A program made the position numbers and the translations under genes. A stretch of DNA of 64,000 nt from Cephalopachus bancanus. Taxonomy: Eukaryota; Chordata; Mammalia; Primates; Tarsiidae. The DNA lies in assembly GCA_027257055.1 (NCBI GenBank), contig JAPVLO010000073.1, positions 8,513,001-8,577,000 on the forward strand, written 5' to 3'. The notes under the pieces were generated by a model, which was given only the letters and a program-made list of their open reading frames with translations, did no database searches and had not been told where the DNA came from. Below are positions 48,000-59,536 of this stretch, piece after piece; within the stretch, counting starts at the first letter, position 1; the number at the start of each line of letters is the position of its first letter.

Positions 48000-50280
48000 A
48001 ATCTTAGGAAACATGTATTTCAGAATTCAGACTTTTCAGCTGTTGGAAAGGTGCCATCAGGATCTATAAACAACATATATAAACAATGTCTATACCATAT
48101 GTAACAATACTCCCAGCAGACTGGGGCAGCTTTTATAATCTAGCATGTTAATATTTCTATAGCCAAAATTATGAATTGGCACACTCTCTGGGCTAAATAG
48201 AATATTATTTTATAACAGTTCAGATCGTGTCAGCTCTCTAATACCAGAAAGTTACAAAAAATTTTATTTTATTTTCTGGAGCTCTTTGGTTTTTAGAATT
48301 GCTGGCAAGGTACTGTGGTCCTGTATTACATCTTCAGGAAGGAAGGAGTTCTCAGCTAAAGGAAGTATTCCCAGGTGCAAGGACCTTTATTCTTGTCGGT
48401 TCCAAGAAGAGACAGAGAACAATGTGGGTTTTGCTGCATGGTGACATGTTCACAGAACTATCACTGCTGCTAGGGTCCTGCAGAATGGTGACACCAGGGG
48501 GTGAGGAAGGGGTCAAGGGAAGTAGCTCATTCCTCACAAAAAAACCTTTCCCGTTGTGACCCCACTGTCTCTGTGCCCATTACTTCATCCGTAGTTCCTT
48601 CTTCCTTGTTCTAACCTATTTTTCCATTTTCAAGAGTCTCCTTTCTCCATTACTATCTATAATTTTTTATGTTTATTTTTGGCTCAGCAAAGCTTGGGTG
48701 TTAGGAATTGTGATGCTTTTTTTGTTTGCCTTCTGCACAATTCTTTGACACATTATGCTCTTGCACCTCATTCACCTAAACGACCGAAGCTTTGCTCTTA
48801 TCGGTTTGTCTGTGAGTAGATACCAGTCAGTGCTTACTTAGAAGGGAAGCATTCTCTGAACGTGTTTCTGTGTATCAGGAGTTGTCTTTATCTGTTTGAT
48901 GTGCTGTGTAGATAAGCATCTGAAGGATGTATAAGTGGATGATAGGCTAATACCATTCTCTTTATGAACCTAGTCAACTGTATCAAAAACATTTATGAAA
49001 ATCTCAAATCTTGATATGTGAATCTTCGTTTAAAAATAAAATAGGTAGCATAATTTCTATTTTTTAATAATTTTTTAAAAAAAATATCTGTTTAATACTA
49101 TTTTTCAAGCAGTGCAAGTGCTCATTTTTCCACGTGACATTTGTTTTTGCCTGCCTTTGTTTCTAACTCTGTTTAATTTACATAGATCATGCATCGGTTT
49201 TGCTAGTGTCTATAAGAAAGCTCGGTTTTATGCTATCTATTTGGGAATCATTTTGCTTCTTCTCATCCTCTCTTTCTTAGTCTCACGTTTCTTTTAAAGA
49301 TGTGCCTTTAGTATTGTTGTTATTATTGATGTGTAATGTTGAAATGAGCAAAAACTGGTGACCAGAGGTTGGAATCAGGAAGGTAGAATCTCCACACTGT
49401 CAGGACATCCCCTCTACTTGCTGTGTCATGTTGAATGCATGACATCACAGCAGAGGCTGCGGGTAAAGTCCTGTGTCTCTCATAAGTGATCTTGTTCTCT
49501 GTACCATTCCCAGCCCTGGTCTCAGCAGTGCTTACAAAGACAACATCCACCTTTGGGGTTCCCCAATCCAGAGAGTTGGAGCACTTTGTCAGTACCGTAC
49601 CAGGAAACGTTCCCTAGCTAACACTGAACAAATTGACATTAATATTGTATTCTGGAAAATCTGAGTGAGTGCAGAGGACAAATTGCCAGAAAGGTGATTC
49701 ATTACCTAAGTAACTACCTGGAACCTATCCCAGGAGACTAGGGATCAGTTGTGATAAGTTGCTCTCTTTCCTTTTTTATTTCTCTTGGAAGTAAATGTGT
49801 CACCCAAGGCAATCCAAACCAATTGTCTTTGTCTTTGTAATATATTAAAACAAATTCTTATGGAGATTCAGTAAATATGAAAATTTTAAATCTATGCATT
49901 ACATGTGTGTTTTAAATTCTTTGTTATACCTTTTAAAAGTACTTTTGAGACTATATCACAGTTCTTTGGTAAGAGTAGTTTATTGTCAATCCATTGTGGC
50001 ACATCATCAGTGATTATGGAAGCCCTCATGCTACTTAATATTGTTTTCTACAGAATAATGGATGTTTCTCTTAAGGTCAGTTAGGGAATTTCCTTGATGT
50101 TCAGATAATGAAACACAGCATTTCCAGACTTAGACTTTCCTCCTCAATCCACTCATTCAATAAATGCTGATTACTGACAGGTAGTTCCCAATCTTTTTCA
50201 AAGCATTATGCTAATTTATAATATAGAAAAAGTCAAGAGAAAGGCTTAGCCTGCCTCCTGAGAGTTTTTAAATAGTTTGG
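48000..50280. other. Intron without recognised features
   Basis: No exon is supported. 49330-49560 is more balanced in composition but has no clear identity. Confidence 0.4.
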
Positions 50281-50289
50281 AGTATAGAC

Positions 50290-50509
50290 CAGGGGTTGGT
50301 GAACAGTGGGCCTCGGGCCAAATAAAGTTCGCTGCCTGTGTTCATAAATCAAGTGTTATTGGAACAAGTCTTCTCTTCATGTACATATGTCTGTGGCTGC
50401 TCTGTGCTGCAAGGACAGAGTTGAGTAGTTGCAATAGAGACCCTAAGGCCTGCAAGCCTTATCTATTTACTCTCTTACCTTTTACAGAAAAAAAGTTTGC
50501 TAACCCTTT
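50290..50509 (-). mobile_element. hAT-Charlie-type non-autonomous DNA transposon relic
   Basis: Ends CAGGGGTTGGTGAAC and GTTTGCTAACCCTTT are imperfect terminal inverted repeats. The interior has GGGCCTCGGGCCAAATAAAG and TATTGGAACAAGTC, as in a common mammalian hAT MITE read in reverse. The subfamily name is uncertain. Confidence 0.75.
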
Positions 50510-50564
50510 CTATAGCGATGGAAAAATAAATTACTAAATAATGTCATAGGAGAAGCAGTACCTT

Positions 50565-50785
50565 ATGGTGGGGATGAGCATGAATTTTAAGACATACCTG
50601 TTTCAACTCTTCCTTTTGTCATTTACTAGCCTTGCGACCTTCAGCATGTCACTTAGTATTTCTGAGTTTCTGTTTCCTTTTTTGCAAAATGCAAATAACA
50701 GTATCTATACAGGTTTAATGTAAGAAGTAAGAGATTTTATATATATATAGCATTCAGAGTATAACAATAGTCCATAAATGTTCAC
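50565..50785 (+). mobile_element. MIR, sense
   Basis: TCATTTACTAGCCTTGCGAC, TTCAGCATGTCACTTAGTAT, TTTTTGCAAAATGCAAATAA. Confidence 0.75.
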
Positions 50786-50789
50786 TGTG

Positions 50790-52250
50790 TCAAAGGAACA
50801 GGATGACACATAGGCAGGATCACCATATATCCTAAGACAACTTGGTTTACACCTGGTATCCCATTATAGCTATATAATACCCTGGGTTCAAACTTGGAGG
50901 TCAAGAAGAGAAAAGTTGTGCTTTTTAATGTATTTAGCTCAAGTATATTGATCTCTTTTCTTCCTTAAAAACCTGGTGTTTGGGAGACCCTACACCAGGC
51001 CTTAATTTCTTGGTCTCCTGGATATGAATTGGAGTAGGCAGGAAGGACTCCTTGGAAGAGGTGGGACCAAGTTGGGTCTTAAAAGAGTGCCCCAGGGATC
51101 TGAGGAAGAGGATTATAAACTGGGAGGACCACAGTGCCCAGAAGCACGCAGGAAGGTCTGTCCTGTTAGGTGTGCTGTGGAGGTTCCTGAGAGTGAAGCA
51201 TTCATACTGAGAAATCATGAAGATGAGTTTGGAAGCATGTGACTATGAAACATCTTTGAGCTTAGATTAGACTGGAAAGCTAACTTAGGTCTTTAAGCAT
51301 CTAGAAATCAGTACTTGTTTTTAAACATTCTTCAAAGTTTAGATATCGTTCTGCTTTGATTTGACTTTCAAACATAATTGTAGGTAATTTAATATTTAGA
51401 ATAAATATCATCTGACTGCTGCTTTGTTCTTGTGGAAATTTCTCTCCTTATGCTGCTAAGTAAATTCAACAAAAGACTTTATTTGCTAACAGTGCAGATT
51501 GATTTTCCTACTTAGAAAACATTTTAATCAAATGAACCTACATGTTTTAACATCTCATTCTTCATATTAATCCTCTTCTGACCCTGGCTCTAGTTCTGAA
51601 TATTTTTTGTAAAGAGCCTTTACTCCCTCTAAGTCTTCTTTCTTCCTCATCTACTTTCCCTTGTTTTGCCCTCGATCCCAACTCTGGCCTCTTGCTTTTG
51701 CTTGTCCTTATATTGTCCTTGCAAACTTTCCTCAAGAGAGGGTGTCCCGAAGCCAAGAAATCAAAGAGGGTTCTGTAGACTGTGGGCTTATTGGAGAGGG
51801 TGGAAGGAACCAGAGCCACACACACCTGTCCCCCTGGCATCTGAAGGAAAGGCTGGGCTCATGAAGGCTGTGTTTACCAGATGCCAAAATAACTTCTCAG
51901 TGGAGCCAATTCAATCAAAGACAGGCAGTTCAGTGTAAATTTAGTCCATGTGCTTCCTTGGCATTGTGTGGGCAAAACAAACCATTGACTGATAGCCCTC
52001 ATCACTTTACAGCCAGTAATTTTGGTGTTTCCTATAGTAGAGATCTCTAAAGTGAAGAGCAGGACTATTCAGATGATCCATGGGAAGCAAGACAAAAAAA
52101 TATTAGAACTTCTGTTTGTTATCTAAAAAATAAGAATTTGAGCTTTACTAACATTTGACTTATGGATTGTTAACAACATATATATAATTTTAAAATAAAT
52201 GCTGGGGTGAATTTTCAAATTTTTGCTGATGAAATATACAATAAAAAAAG
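50790..52250. other. Intron without recognised features
   Basis: No supported exon. 51040-51240 has an open frame with a repeat-like flavour (GGAAGAGGTGGGACCAAGTT), possibly a piece of the same ancient family as 42945. Confidence 0.35.
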
Positions 52251-52253
52251 TTT

Positions 52254-52548
52254 GAGCCAGGCACTGTGTCTCATGCCTGTAATACCAGCACTTTGGGAGG
52301 CCAAGGTGGGAAGATTGCTCACACCCGGGTTCAAGACCAGCTTGGCCAACATAGCGAGACCTCATTTCTACAAAAAGATAAAAAACTTAGTCGTCATGAT
52401 GGTGTATGACTGTAGTCTCAGCTACTCAGGAGACTGAAGCAGAAGGATTGTCTGAGCCCAGGAGACTGAGACTGCGGTGAGCTATGATTGTACTGCTGTA
52501 CTTAAGCCTGGGTGGCAGAGTGAGACTCTGACTCAAAACAAAGAAAAA
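52254..52548 (+). mobile_element. Alu, sense, older AluJ-like
   Basis: GAGCCAGGCACTGTGTCTCA, CAACATAGCGAGACCTCATT, ending CTGACTCAAAACAAAG. It carries CTACAAAAAG rather than the ATAAATCA signature. Confidence 0.88.
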
Positions 52549-52549
52549 A

Positions 52550-53045
52550 TAGTTTGGTAACTACTATTCTAGATCACTGATTTCCAATCTGTGAGCTCAC
52601 TGTCTCTCTACTCTCCCTTAAGGGCAACAGAGTTATTGTGAGACTTATGAATACACATAGATGGACCTATTTTCTCATTCAGTAGATACTAAAAATATAA
52701 TAATCTGCTAAGTTTACAATGGTTCATCTAATATGTTTTTGTTGTTGTGTTTTAAATTTTACTGTAAAAGTAGATTCTTTTTACCTGAGAAATATTGTGA
52801 ATCCATTGAAGGAGACAGCTACACATGGGTGATATGAGTAAGAACAGGGGAAAATCAAGTTCCAATAAGATTTAGATTGGTTGACCAAAGTATTCAATCT
52901 ATTGGAAGAGTTGTATATGCTTAAGCATCACTCTATTTAATAATAAAATATTGTTCTTTTTCCTTCAGTACGTTCCTTTGTTCTCCTATTTTAAACAAGT
53001 ATTAGGACATCTCATGGACCTGACATCCAACAATGTAGTATGTCA
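52550..53045. other. Intron without recognised features
   Basis: AT-rich; no exon or clear repeat. Confidence 0.45.
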
Positions 53046-53047
53046 TG

Positions 53048-53434
53048 TGTGTATCAGTTTGCTAGGACTGTCACAACAAAATACCACAGACTGTGTGACT
53101 TAAACAGCAGAAATTAATTTTCTCACAGCTTAGGAGCTAGAAATTCAAGATCAAGGGGTCAGCAGGTTTCATTTCTTCTAAGGTCCCTCTCCTTGGCTTG
53201 TAGATGGCCACTTTCTTGCTATGTTCTCACATGGTCTTTTCTCCATGTGCACATGTGCTCCTGGTATTTCTCCTTGTGTCCTAATCTCTCCTTACAAGGG
53301 CACTAATTAGGTTGGATTAGGACCTAATTTTAACTTAAGAACTTCTTTAAAGACTCTATATCCAAATGCATTCTGAGATACTGGGAGTTAGGGCTTCAGC
53401 ATATACATTTTGAGGACACAATTCAGCCCATAAC
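53048..53434 (-). mobile_element. MLT1-type solo LTR, antisense
   Basis: TGTGTATCAGTTTGCTAGGA, CAACAAAATACCACAGACTG, TCTTGCTATGTTCTCACATG, ending AATTCAGCCCATAACA. Confidence 0.85.
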
Positions 53435-53669
53435 AATATGCACTTACTTTTGATGAATCTAGTTGTTTTTCTGGTTTTTTCCAGAAAAAGATGTTGAACC
53501 TGGCAGTGTCAAGAAGCATTATGATTAGGGCGACCATATTCTGATTTGTCCAGTATAGTCCAACTTTATTCTTACTATCCTGACTTAATTAGTGCTCCCT
53601 TTGACTGTCAGAAGTATCTCATTTGGATGATAAATTATATGGTAATCCTGATATAGAGATTCAAGAGCC

Positions 53670-53945
53670 AGAGTTTATGTATTTGACTCTCAACTCAGAA
53701 AATAAATTGTACCTCATCAGCAAGGGTACCTGCATAATCAGTGTTTGTATACCTAACCTTGATTTTTATCCCACATCTTTATAATTTAAAAAAAGAAAAG
53801 AAAATATATTGTTGTACCTAGGCTTCCTTAACTGTGTAGTAGAGACAATAATAGTGTCTAACTCATGGGTTACTGTGAGAATTAAGTGACTCAGTATGTG
53901 TTGCTACTCAGGACACTGTACTGCATGTTGTAAGCCCTGAGAGTA
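53670..53945 (+). mobile_element. MIR, sense, split by a tiny L1
   Basis: AAGAGCCAGAGTTTATGTAT before and GGCTTCCTTAACTGTGTAGT, TGGGTTACTGTGAGAATTAA after the insert. Confidence 0.65.
53712..53798 (+). mobile_element. Severely 5'-truncated L1 (about 85 bp) with target-site duplication
   Basis: CCTCATCAGCAAGGGTACCT to ACATCTTTATAATTT plus an A-rich tail, the same 3' UTR end as at 62850-62950. Flanked by AGAAAATAAATTGTA and AGAAAATATATTGTTGTA. Confidence 0.85.
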
Positions 53946-53987
53946 ACACTGAGTAAGCAAAGAGGAGGAGGATTATATTTGCCATGT

Positions 53988-54452
53988 GTAGTGGTTAATT
54001 TTATGTGTCAACTTGACTGGGCCAATGTGTCCAGATCTTTGGTCAAGCATTATTCAGGTTGTTTCTGTGAGAATGGTTTAGAATGAAATTTACACCTAAA
54101 ATGGTGGACTTTGAGTAAAGTAGATTACCCTCTGTAATGTTGGTAGACATATTCCAATCAGTTGAAGGTCTAAACAGAATAGGATGACTTCCCCAGAGCA
54201 AGAAGGAATGTGCCAGCAGATTGTTTTCAGATATCATCTGCAACATCTGCTCTTTTAGGTTTGCAAGCATATAGTCTTTGGACTCAAACTGAAGCTCTTT
54301 CAGGAGTCTCCAGCCTTTTGGCTGCCCTCATCAGATTTTAGACTTGCCAAGGCTACACAATCGTATGTGCCAATTTCTTAAGATAATCTTTTTTTCTATG
54401 TGTGCACATTCTGTTGATTCTGTTTCTCTGGAAAACCCAAACTAATACAGCA
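53988..54452 (+). mobile_element. Mammalian solo LTR, sense (ERVL/MaLR class, subfamily uncertain)
   Basis: TGTGTAGTGGTTAATTTTAT, GTGTCAACTTGACTGGGCC, GTGGACTTTGAGTAAAGTAG, ending GTTTCTCTGGAAAACCCAAA and CTAATACAGCA. TG...CA ends are visible. Confidence 0.75.
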
Positions 54453-54653
54453 GATATGGAAGCCAAAACTACCCCTGAAACATAACTTTTAATTTTAAAA
54501 TAGTTCATATATTTGTAGATCTTAAACTTTCTCTATATTCAGTATACTCTTTGCATGTGTGTACATATAGCAATTAAAAGAAAATTCATGACAAGATAGT
54601 TAAGAGAATGAATGAAAGGTACTCTCTTTCTCTCTGTTAATCTTAGTATTTAA

Positions 54654-54952
54654 GGCCGGGCTCGGTGACTCAGCCTGTAATCCCAGCACTTTGGGAGGCC
54701 AAGGCGAGAGGATTGCCTGAGCCTGCGGGTTCGAGACCCGCCCGGGCAACTTGGCAAGACCTCGTCTCTACAGTAAAATAAAAAACTAGCCAGGCATGGT
54801 AGTGTGCCCCTGTAGTTCCAGCTACTTGGAAGGCTGAAGTGGAAGGATCTCCAGAGCCCAGCAGGTTGAGGCTGCGGTGGCCGGGAGCGTGCCACTGCCC
54901 TCCAGTCTGGGTGACAGAGTGAGACTCCAACTAAAAAAAAAAAAAAAAAAAA
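54654..54952 (+). mobile_element. Alu, sense, young lineage-type
   Basis: GGCCGGGCTCGGTGACTCAG to about 21 As. A perfect 15-bp target-site duplication AATCTTAGTATTTAA (54639-54653 and 54953-54967). The long pure A-tail marks it as one of the youngest copies here. Confidence 0.96.
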
Positions 54953-54969
54953 AATCTTAGTATTTAAAA

Positions 54970-55900
54970 GAAAATACTGATATTTGCTTTCCTATGCCAT
55001 GTTTCTAAACAATATTGATATAGATATCTTATAGACTTCTTACCATTATCATTCATAATTGTGAAGATGATTTTTTCTTCAGAAAGGGAGAGTAGTAACC
55101 TTAATAAATAATTGGAATAAAAAATCATAAGATTAATTTTGGTGAAATAAATGCTGATTGAAAAACAGAACTAAATCACTGTGTCCAAAACTGAGCTCCA
55201 AAACTAAACAGGCAGATATATTGGCAAGAGTTCAGTCAAGTTAAAGGATTGGCAAATCATCCTCATGAAAAAAAGCAAACATCTTGGAAAAGCAAACAAA
55301 GGTTTGAGATAAAACTGAGTAGCAGCTATCAAATCTAAAAAGGATGATTGTGGAGGAGATGGAGACCAGCTGCTCTGCAACTCAGCTGTGCCCAGACAAG
55401 ACCAAACTAGATAAAAAGTACAGTATCATAGATCATTTAGGTCTAAGGAAATATTTCCTGGCAGTTAACATGGTTGGAATGGTTACTTAGGATGTTCTGG
55501 AATATATTCAAGGGACCTTTAAAGTTGGTTAGGTTTGCCTTTTCTGGATGTGAAACAAAGTGGAAAGTACAGATTTAGATTCCCAGATCTGTACATAATC
55601 AGCATAATCACTTGGGACTGAGATGGGACTAGGGCTTTTTAAAAAAATACAGGCTCCATTTTAATGAAGTGATGGGGGGTGGTTTCCAGGATATATTGTT
55701 GAGAATAAAAGCAAAATTCAAAAGAGAATGTATAGCATACTACTTTAGTATAAGAGGGGGAAAAAGGGGAAATAAGAATGTGTACATAGGTTTATTTACT
55801 TTTTTCTCCTTTAGAAAGAAACACAAGAAGAAGAAACCAGAAACTAATGAAATTAGAGGTGGGGTGCGAGATCAGAATGGGATTTCTCTGTGTAAAATGT
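54970..55900. other. Intron without recognised features
   Basis: A MER20-like scrap may lie near 55590-55660 (ATAATCAGCATAATCACTTG). No exon. Confidence 0.4.
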
Positions 55901-55904
55901 TTGT

Positions 55905-56358
55905 GTTAGTTTCCCACTGCTGATGTAATAAATTGCCACAAATGAAGTTCCTTAAAACAATACAAATGTATTATTTTGCAATTCTGAAGGTGAGAAGTCC
56001 AATATCGGTCTCACTAGGCAAAATTAAGGTGTCAGCAGGTCTGCATTCCTTCTGAGGTCTCTAGGAGTTAATTAATCTCCATCCCTTTTCCTAAAGTCTA
56101 GCGGCTGCCTGCATTTCCTGGCTCATGGTTCCTTCTTTTATCTTCAAAGCCAGCCACATACCTCTTCAAATTTCTCTGACCCGTCTGCCTTCTTCTGACC
56201 CTTGTGATTACATTTGGGTCCATAGTACGGAACACTCCTGTTATCTTAAGGTCAACTGATTAGAAACCTTAATTCTTTGTTCTGTAACATATTCACAGCT
56301 TCTGGCAATTAAGATGTGGCTATCATTTTGTGAGGGAGGCATTATTTTTCCTACCACA
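55905..56358 (-). mobile_element. MaLR/MLT1-like solo LTR, antisense
   Basis: GTGTTAGTTTCCCACTGCTG, GTCTCACTAGGCAAAATTAA, TTCAAAGCCAGCCACATACC, ending TTTTTCCTACCACACC. Confidence 0.75.
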
Positions 56359-56359
56359 C

Positions 56360-57285
56360 CTTTTAAAACTAATTTTAACTTTTGAATGATGCAAATATTT
56401 GTATATTCAAAAATAAAATAGAATTGAATAAAAGTCAACCAAAGCAAACCCTAAAATTGATTATAAACAGTAGCAAGTAAGCCTACCTGCATATCAAATG
56501 GTAACATAATTACACTGGGGAGAAAAAAAATAATTGATTCAAATAAATTTTGAACACAGGATTCTGCCAACACATCCTAAAGATGAGATATATTTTAAGG
56601 ATCAAAATGATAACAGAGAAATGTTGGCTAGTACTCAGCAAATTTGTTGCTGGTAGTAGTCATAGTATAGTCACCCTAAAACTATTTTGGGTATTTTAAG
56701 AGTGTAAATGGGTAAATGTGTGCAGCCAGAGGGATCACTATAGAAGGGAGATAAAATCTGGAAGGGAGAAAATGAGGAAGAATCTTGTGGTGTCTAATTT
56801 TTAAAAATGTTTATTCCCTGAAATGTCATCAAATATTGACACCCCAGGAACAGTGAGCACACTTAGTACCAAATCTTGGTTTCTAAATAACATTCTTTGA
56901 TAAAAAGAAACTAAAGCATTCTAAATAAGGGTCTTATATCAGGTAGAACAGGTTTAAGGTACAAAGTAAGCCTGCAACAACTAATGGTGCCAAAAAAGTA
57001 AGGAAGTGCTTAAAGACTGATAGTGACACGTCTAGAGGACAAACAGAGCTCCTATTGACCAGCTCAGGACATTGAACATCAAACAAACAAAAATAGCAGA
57101 TTTAGACATAAAAAATAAATCCTTGTTATTAAAATAGAGACAGGTGGGGTTTAGAGAGAAGGCTGTTTTTTGGAAAAGAATGCCAGCTAATAAATGTAAG
57201 ATAAATAATAGAATTGGAAAATCACTATTTTCATAATCTGCAGTGTAATAATTGATTCAGACAGTGGCATCAATGGATGTTAAAA
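56360..57285. other. AT-rich intron without recognised features
   Basis: No exon is supported; it may be upstream L1 remains. Confidence 0.35.
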
Positions 57286-57289
57286 CTAT

Positions 57290-57960
57290 TAGGTAGGTGA
57301 AATGTTGTTGATATACAGAATATTTACATTACTTCAAGATATCCCACCCAGATAAATTATTAATTACAAAAGGAAAAAAGATGTATTTATGATGGAGAAA
57401 TCTGCTCATCCTCTTAATCAACTGATCAAACTTGTCATCACAACAATGGGACAAATGGATACTTTGTGCTTCTTGATGTGATGGCATGGAAAGAATGCAA
57501 TGCAATATCAGTTATATTATATCCTTGCCAAAAACGTTTAACTTGAGTCTACTCGTGAGGGCAAAATATCAGGCTTCCAGATATAGGACATTTTATAAGG
57601 TGACTCTCCTGGACTCCAGGTTAAAATAAACTAAAGCAAGGTAATAGCCACCAAATGCAACTTGTGTCCTTGATTAGATCCTGAATTTTAAAAATGAAAA
57701 TGGCTATAAAAGACATTATTGGGACAACAGGAAAATTTTGGATGTGGATTGCATATTAAGTAATAGTATTGATTCAATATGAACATTTTGCATATAATAA
57801 TGATATGCTGTTTATGTAGGAAAAACTCTTAGTTCTTTGGGGATATATGGTGAAGTATTTAGGGATAAATTCAGTATGATGTCAACAACTTTTAAACCAT
57901 TCAGAGAAAAAGTATATGTGTATGCATACATATATGTACACATTTTAATGAGAAAGGAAT
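57290..57960 (+). mobile_element. Old L1M (L1ME-like) 3' UTR, sense
   Basis: AAAGACATTATTGGGACAAC, TTTTGGATGTGGATTGCATA, GAAGTATTTAGGGATAAATT and CAACTTTTAAACCATTCAGA follow the L1ME 3' UTR. Confidence 0.7.
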
Positions 57961-57964
57961 GGAT

Positions 57965-58615
57965 GCAGCACAATGTAAATGGTGACTTTTGGTGGAACTG
58001 TTTTTTGTGCCACACTCTCACATTTTTTTATAGGCTTGATTTTCAAGATATCAAGTTGAAGAGAAAAATCCTTTATTGAGCCCATGGGCTTCTCACTACC
58101 CTTTGTGCTTACTTTGTTTGTATTTCAAGTTGTTGTTAAGGGTTTTTTCTTCTTCTTCTTCCTTTTTTTTTAAACAATGTGTTTCTGGTTATCTTTTTGG
58201 AAATCATTCCCTGACATTCAGCTTCTGTTTTGAGTTGCTGGACAATATTTTTTTTTAATGCATATGATATCAAATAGAAGAGATTCAATAAAAGCGATGT
58301 TTTATGTTAATCTCTGTGGAGGGCCAATTTATAGGGAAAACATTTGAAAATAAAATGGACATGTAGGATCTATTTTATAGCTGGCACTCAATAAACATGC
58401 TAAATATGAATGTGTTTTGTAAGCTTCTACATACCATTAAAGTCTTACCTAATCATAACAACAACAGCAATTTTTAAAAGACACAGATTTTCAGGCCCTA
58501 TTTTATGCCTGTTGAAGGGTTATCTCTGAGGATAAGACCCTGGTCTGTATTTTAAACAAATTGCCACATTCTCCTGTTCACATAAATTGATGTCTTTAAG
58601 GAGATTTAAGGCATT
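57965..58615. other. Intron without recognised features
   Basis: No exon or clear repeat is seen. Confidence 0.45.
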
Positions 58616-58619
58616 TAAG

Positions 58620-58900
58620 GGCTCCCTTCCTGCCTCTGGGCTCAGCCTTAAATCCTTCAGAAAAAGTTCTCTCCCCCTCACCTCCTCTCCAATTCTAGCA
58701 GATCTCTGTTCATTTCTACTATTGGGAGTTCTTTGCCAGCTTCCGTGATCTGGACACTTTATTATTCATCCCACCTTGTTTGGCTATCCTTTGGTTTTCT
58801 AGCTCTCTCATGAATACTAGTTTCATGTTACTCAGTGTACTCTCCATGGTGACGGCCCACCCAGTCTCACACCTAACTCTCGCTGCTCATCTAGTAGGTG
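58620..58900 (+). mobile_element. Possible L2 relic
   Basis: C/T-rich with AGAAAAAGTTCTCTCCCCCT; low identity. Confidence 0.3.
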
Positions 58901-59044
58901 GGACGATATTTTTCACAAACTGTATTTTTTTAGGTCTCTATGATTTTTTCATGAAGATACTAGGAATTCTGTAAGAAATTCTGAGAATGTAAACCAGACT
59001 TAATGCTTCCTGGGTCTGTGTAAACAGACTCTCAAGGATCATGG

Positions 59045-59235
59045 CTAAGTTTGTGGTTTTTAGTGCTAAAGATAAACACTACCACTTGGTAGTTGTATGC
59101 CTTTAGGCAAATTCCTTAACTTCTCTGAACTTAGTTTTCTAATCTGAAAAAGGGAAATAATAACAGCACCTTCCTGAAATGGTTTTTTTTGAGATTAAAA
59201 GAGTTTACATACATACATCACCTAGAAAGATGCAA
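59045..59235 (+). mobile_element. MIR, sense, close to the terminal exon
   Basis: TATGCCTTTAGGCAAATTCC, TTAACTTCTCTGAACTTAG, CTGAAAAAGGGAAATAATAA. It ends about 180 bases before the IMMP2L acceptor. Confidence 0.7.
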
Positions 59236-59382
59236 TGTAAATGTTTACTATGTTTTTCCTTTGTATTTCAGTGGCTACCAAAAGTGTTTACTATTTTTAA
59301 TCATTAACCCCTTTCCATGCAATGTCAGATCTGGATCAAAGTCTGTTTTTAAGATATTAACAATGATACTTATAAAACGATT

Positions 59383-59416
59383 TCTTTGTTTTTGTGTGTG
59401 TTTCTTACGGATTCAG
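59383..59416 (+). promoter_or_regulatory. IMMP2L: Splice acceptor of the IMMP2L terminal exon
   Basis: A T-rich tract (TTTCTTTGTTTTTGTGTGTG, then TTTCTTACGGATTCAG) ends in AG at 59415-59416. The downstream frame opens directly as the conserved C-terminus, so this AG is the likely boundary. Confidence 0.85.
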
Positions 59417-59536
59417 GTTTCCCTTGGACTTCTACATGCCCACGCCACACATATCCTGTGGCCACCAGAACGCTGGCAGAAACTGGAATCTGTTCTTCCT
59501 CCAGAGCGCTTACTGGTACAGAGTGAAGAGGAATGA
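59417..59536 (+). CDS. IMMP2L: IMMP2L terminal coding exon (mitochondrial inner membrane protease subunit 2), partial
   Basis: IMMP2L is the Imp2-type subunit of the inner membrane protease, an S26 signal-peptidase-family enzyme that trims sorting signals from proteins sent to the intermembrane space; cytochrome c1 and mitochondrial glycerol-3-phosphate dehydrogenase are known substrates. Seen here: 39 codons and a TGA, starting [20 protein letters not shown] and ending in an acidic QSEEE tail. The ILWPPERW block is the conserved C-terminal signature of the Imp2 branch, and the whole matches the end of the roughly 175-residue mammalian protein as I recall it. The catalytic Ser and Lys lie in upstream exons outside the window. 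The exon begins right after a pyrimidine-rich tract and CAG, with codon 1 intact, which implies a phase 0 intron. It keeps several CpGs and is GC-richer than its surroundings. I see no frameshift or early stop. Identification is by recognition, not by a search. Confidence 0.91.
   Translation, partial: VSLGLLHAHATHILWPPERWQKLESVLPPERLLVQSEEE

Larger units (their letters stand above)
1..59416 (+). other. IMMP2L: Last intron of IMMP2L (3' part; donor outside window)
   Basis: Everything upstream of the terminal exon is inferred to be intron. No other convincing exon was found on either strand: longer frames coincide with repeats, or lack paired splice sites and protein-like composition. IMMP2L is known in mammals as a very large gene with huge introns, which fits at least 59 kb without an exon. 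In human a separate gene (LRRN3) is nested in another IMMP2L intron; nothing like it is seen here. Confidence 0.8.

Noticed and set aside
51562..51938. Overlapping open frames on both strands (92 and 90 codons)
   Set aside because: Moderately GC-rich intron with chance frames; no flanking splice signals or recognisable protein motif.
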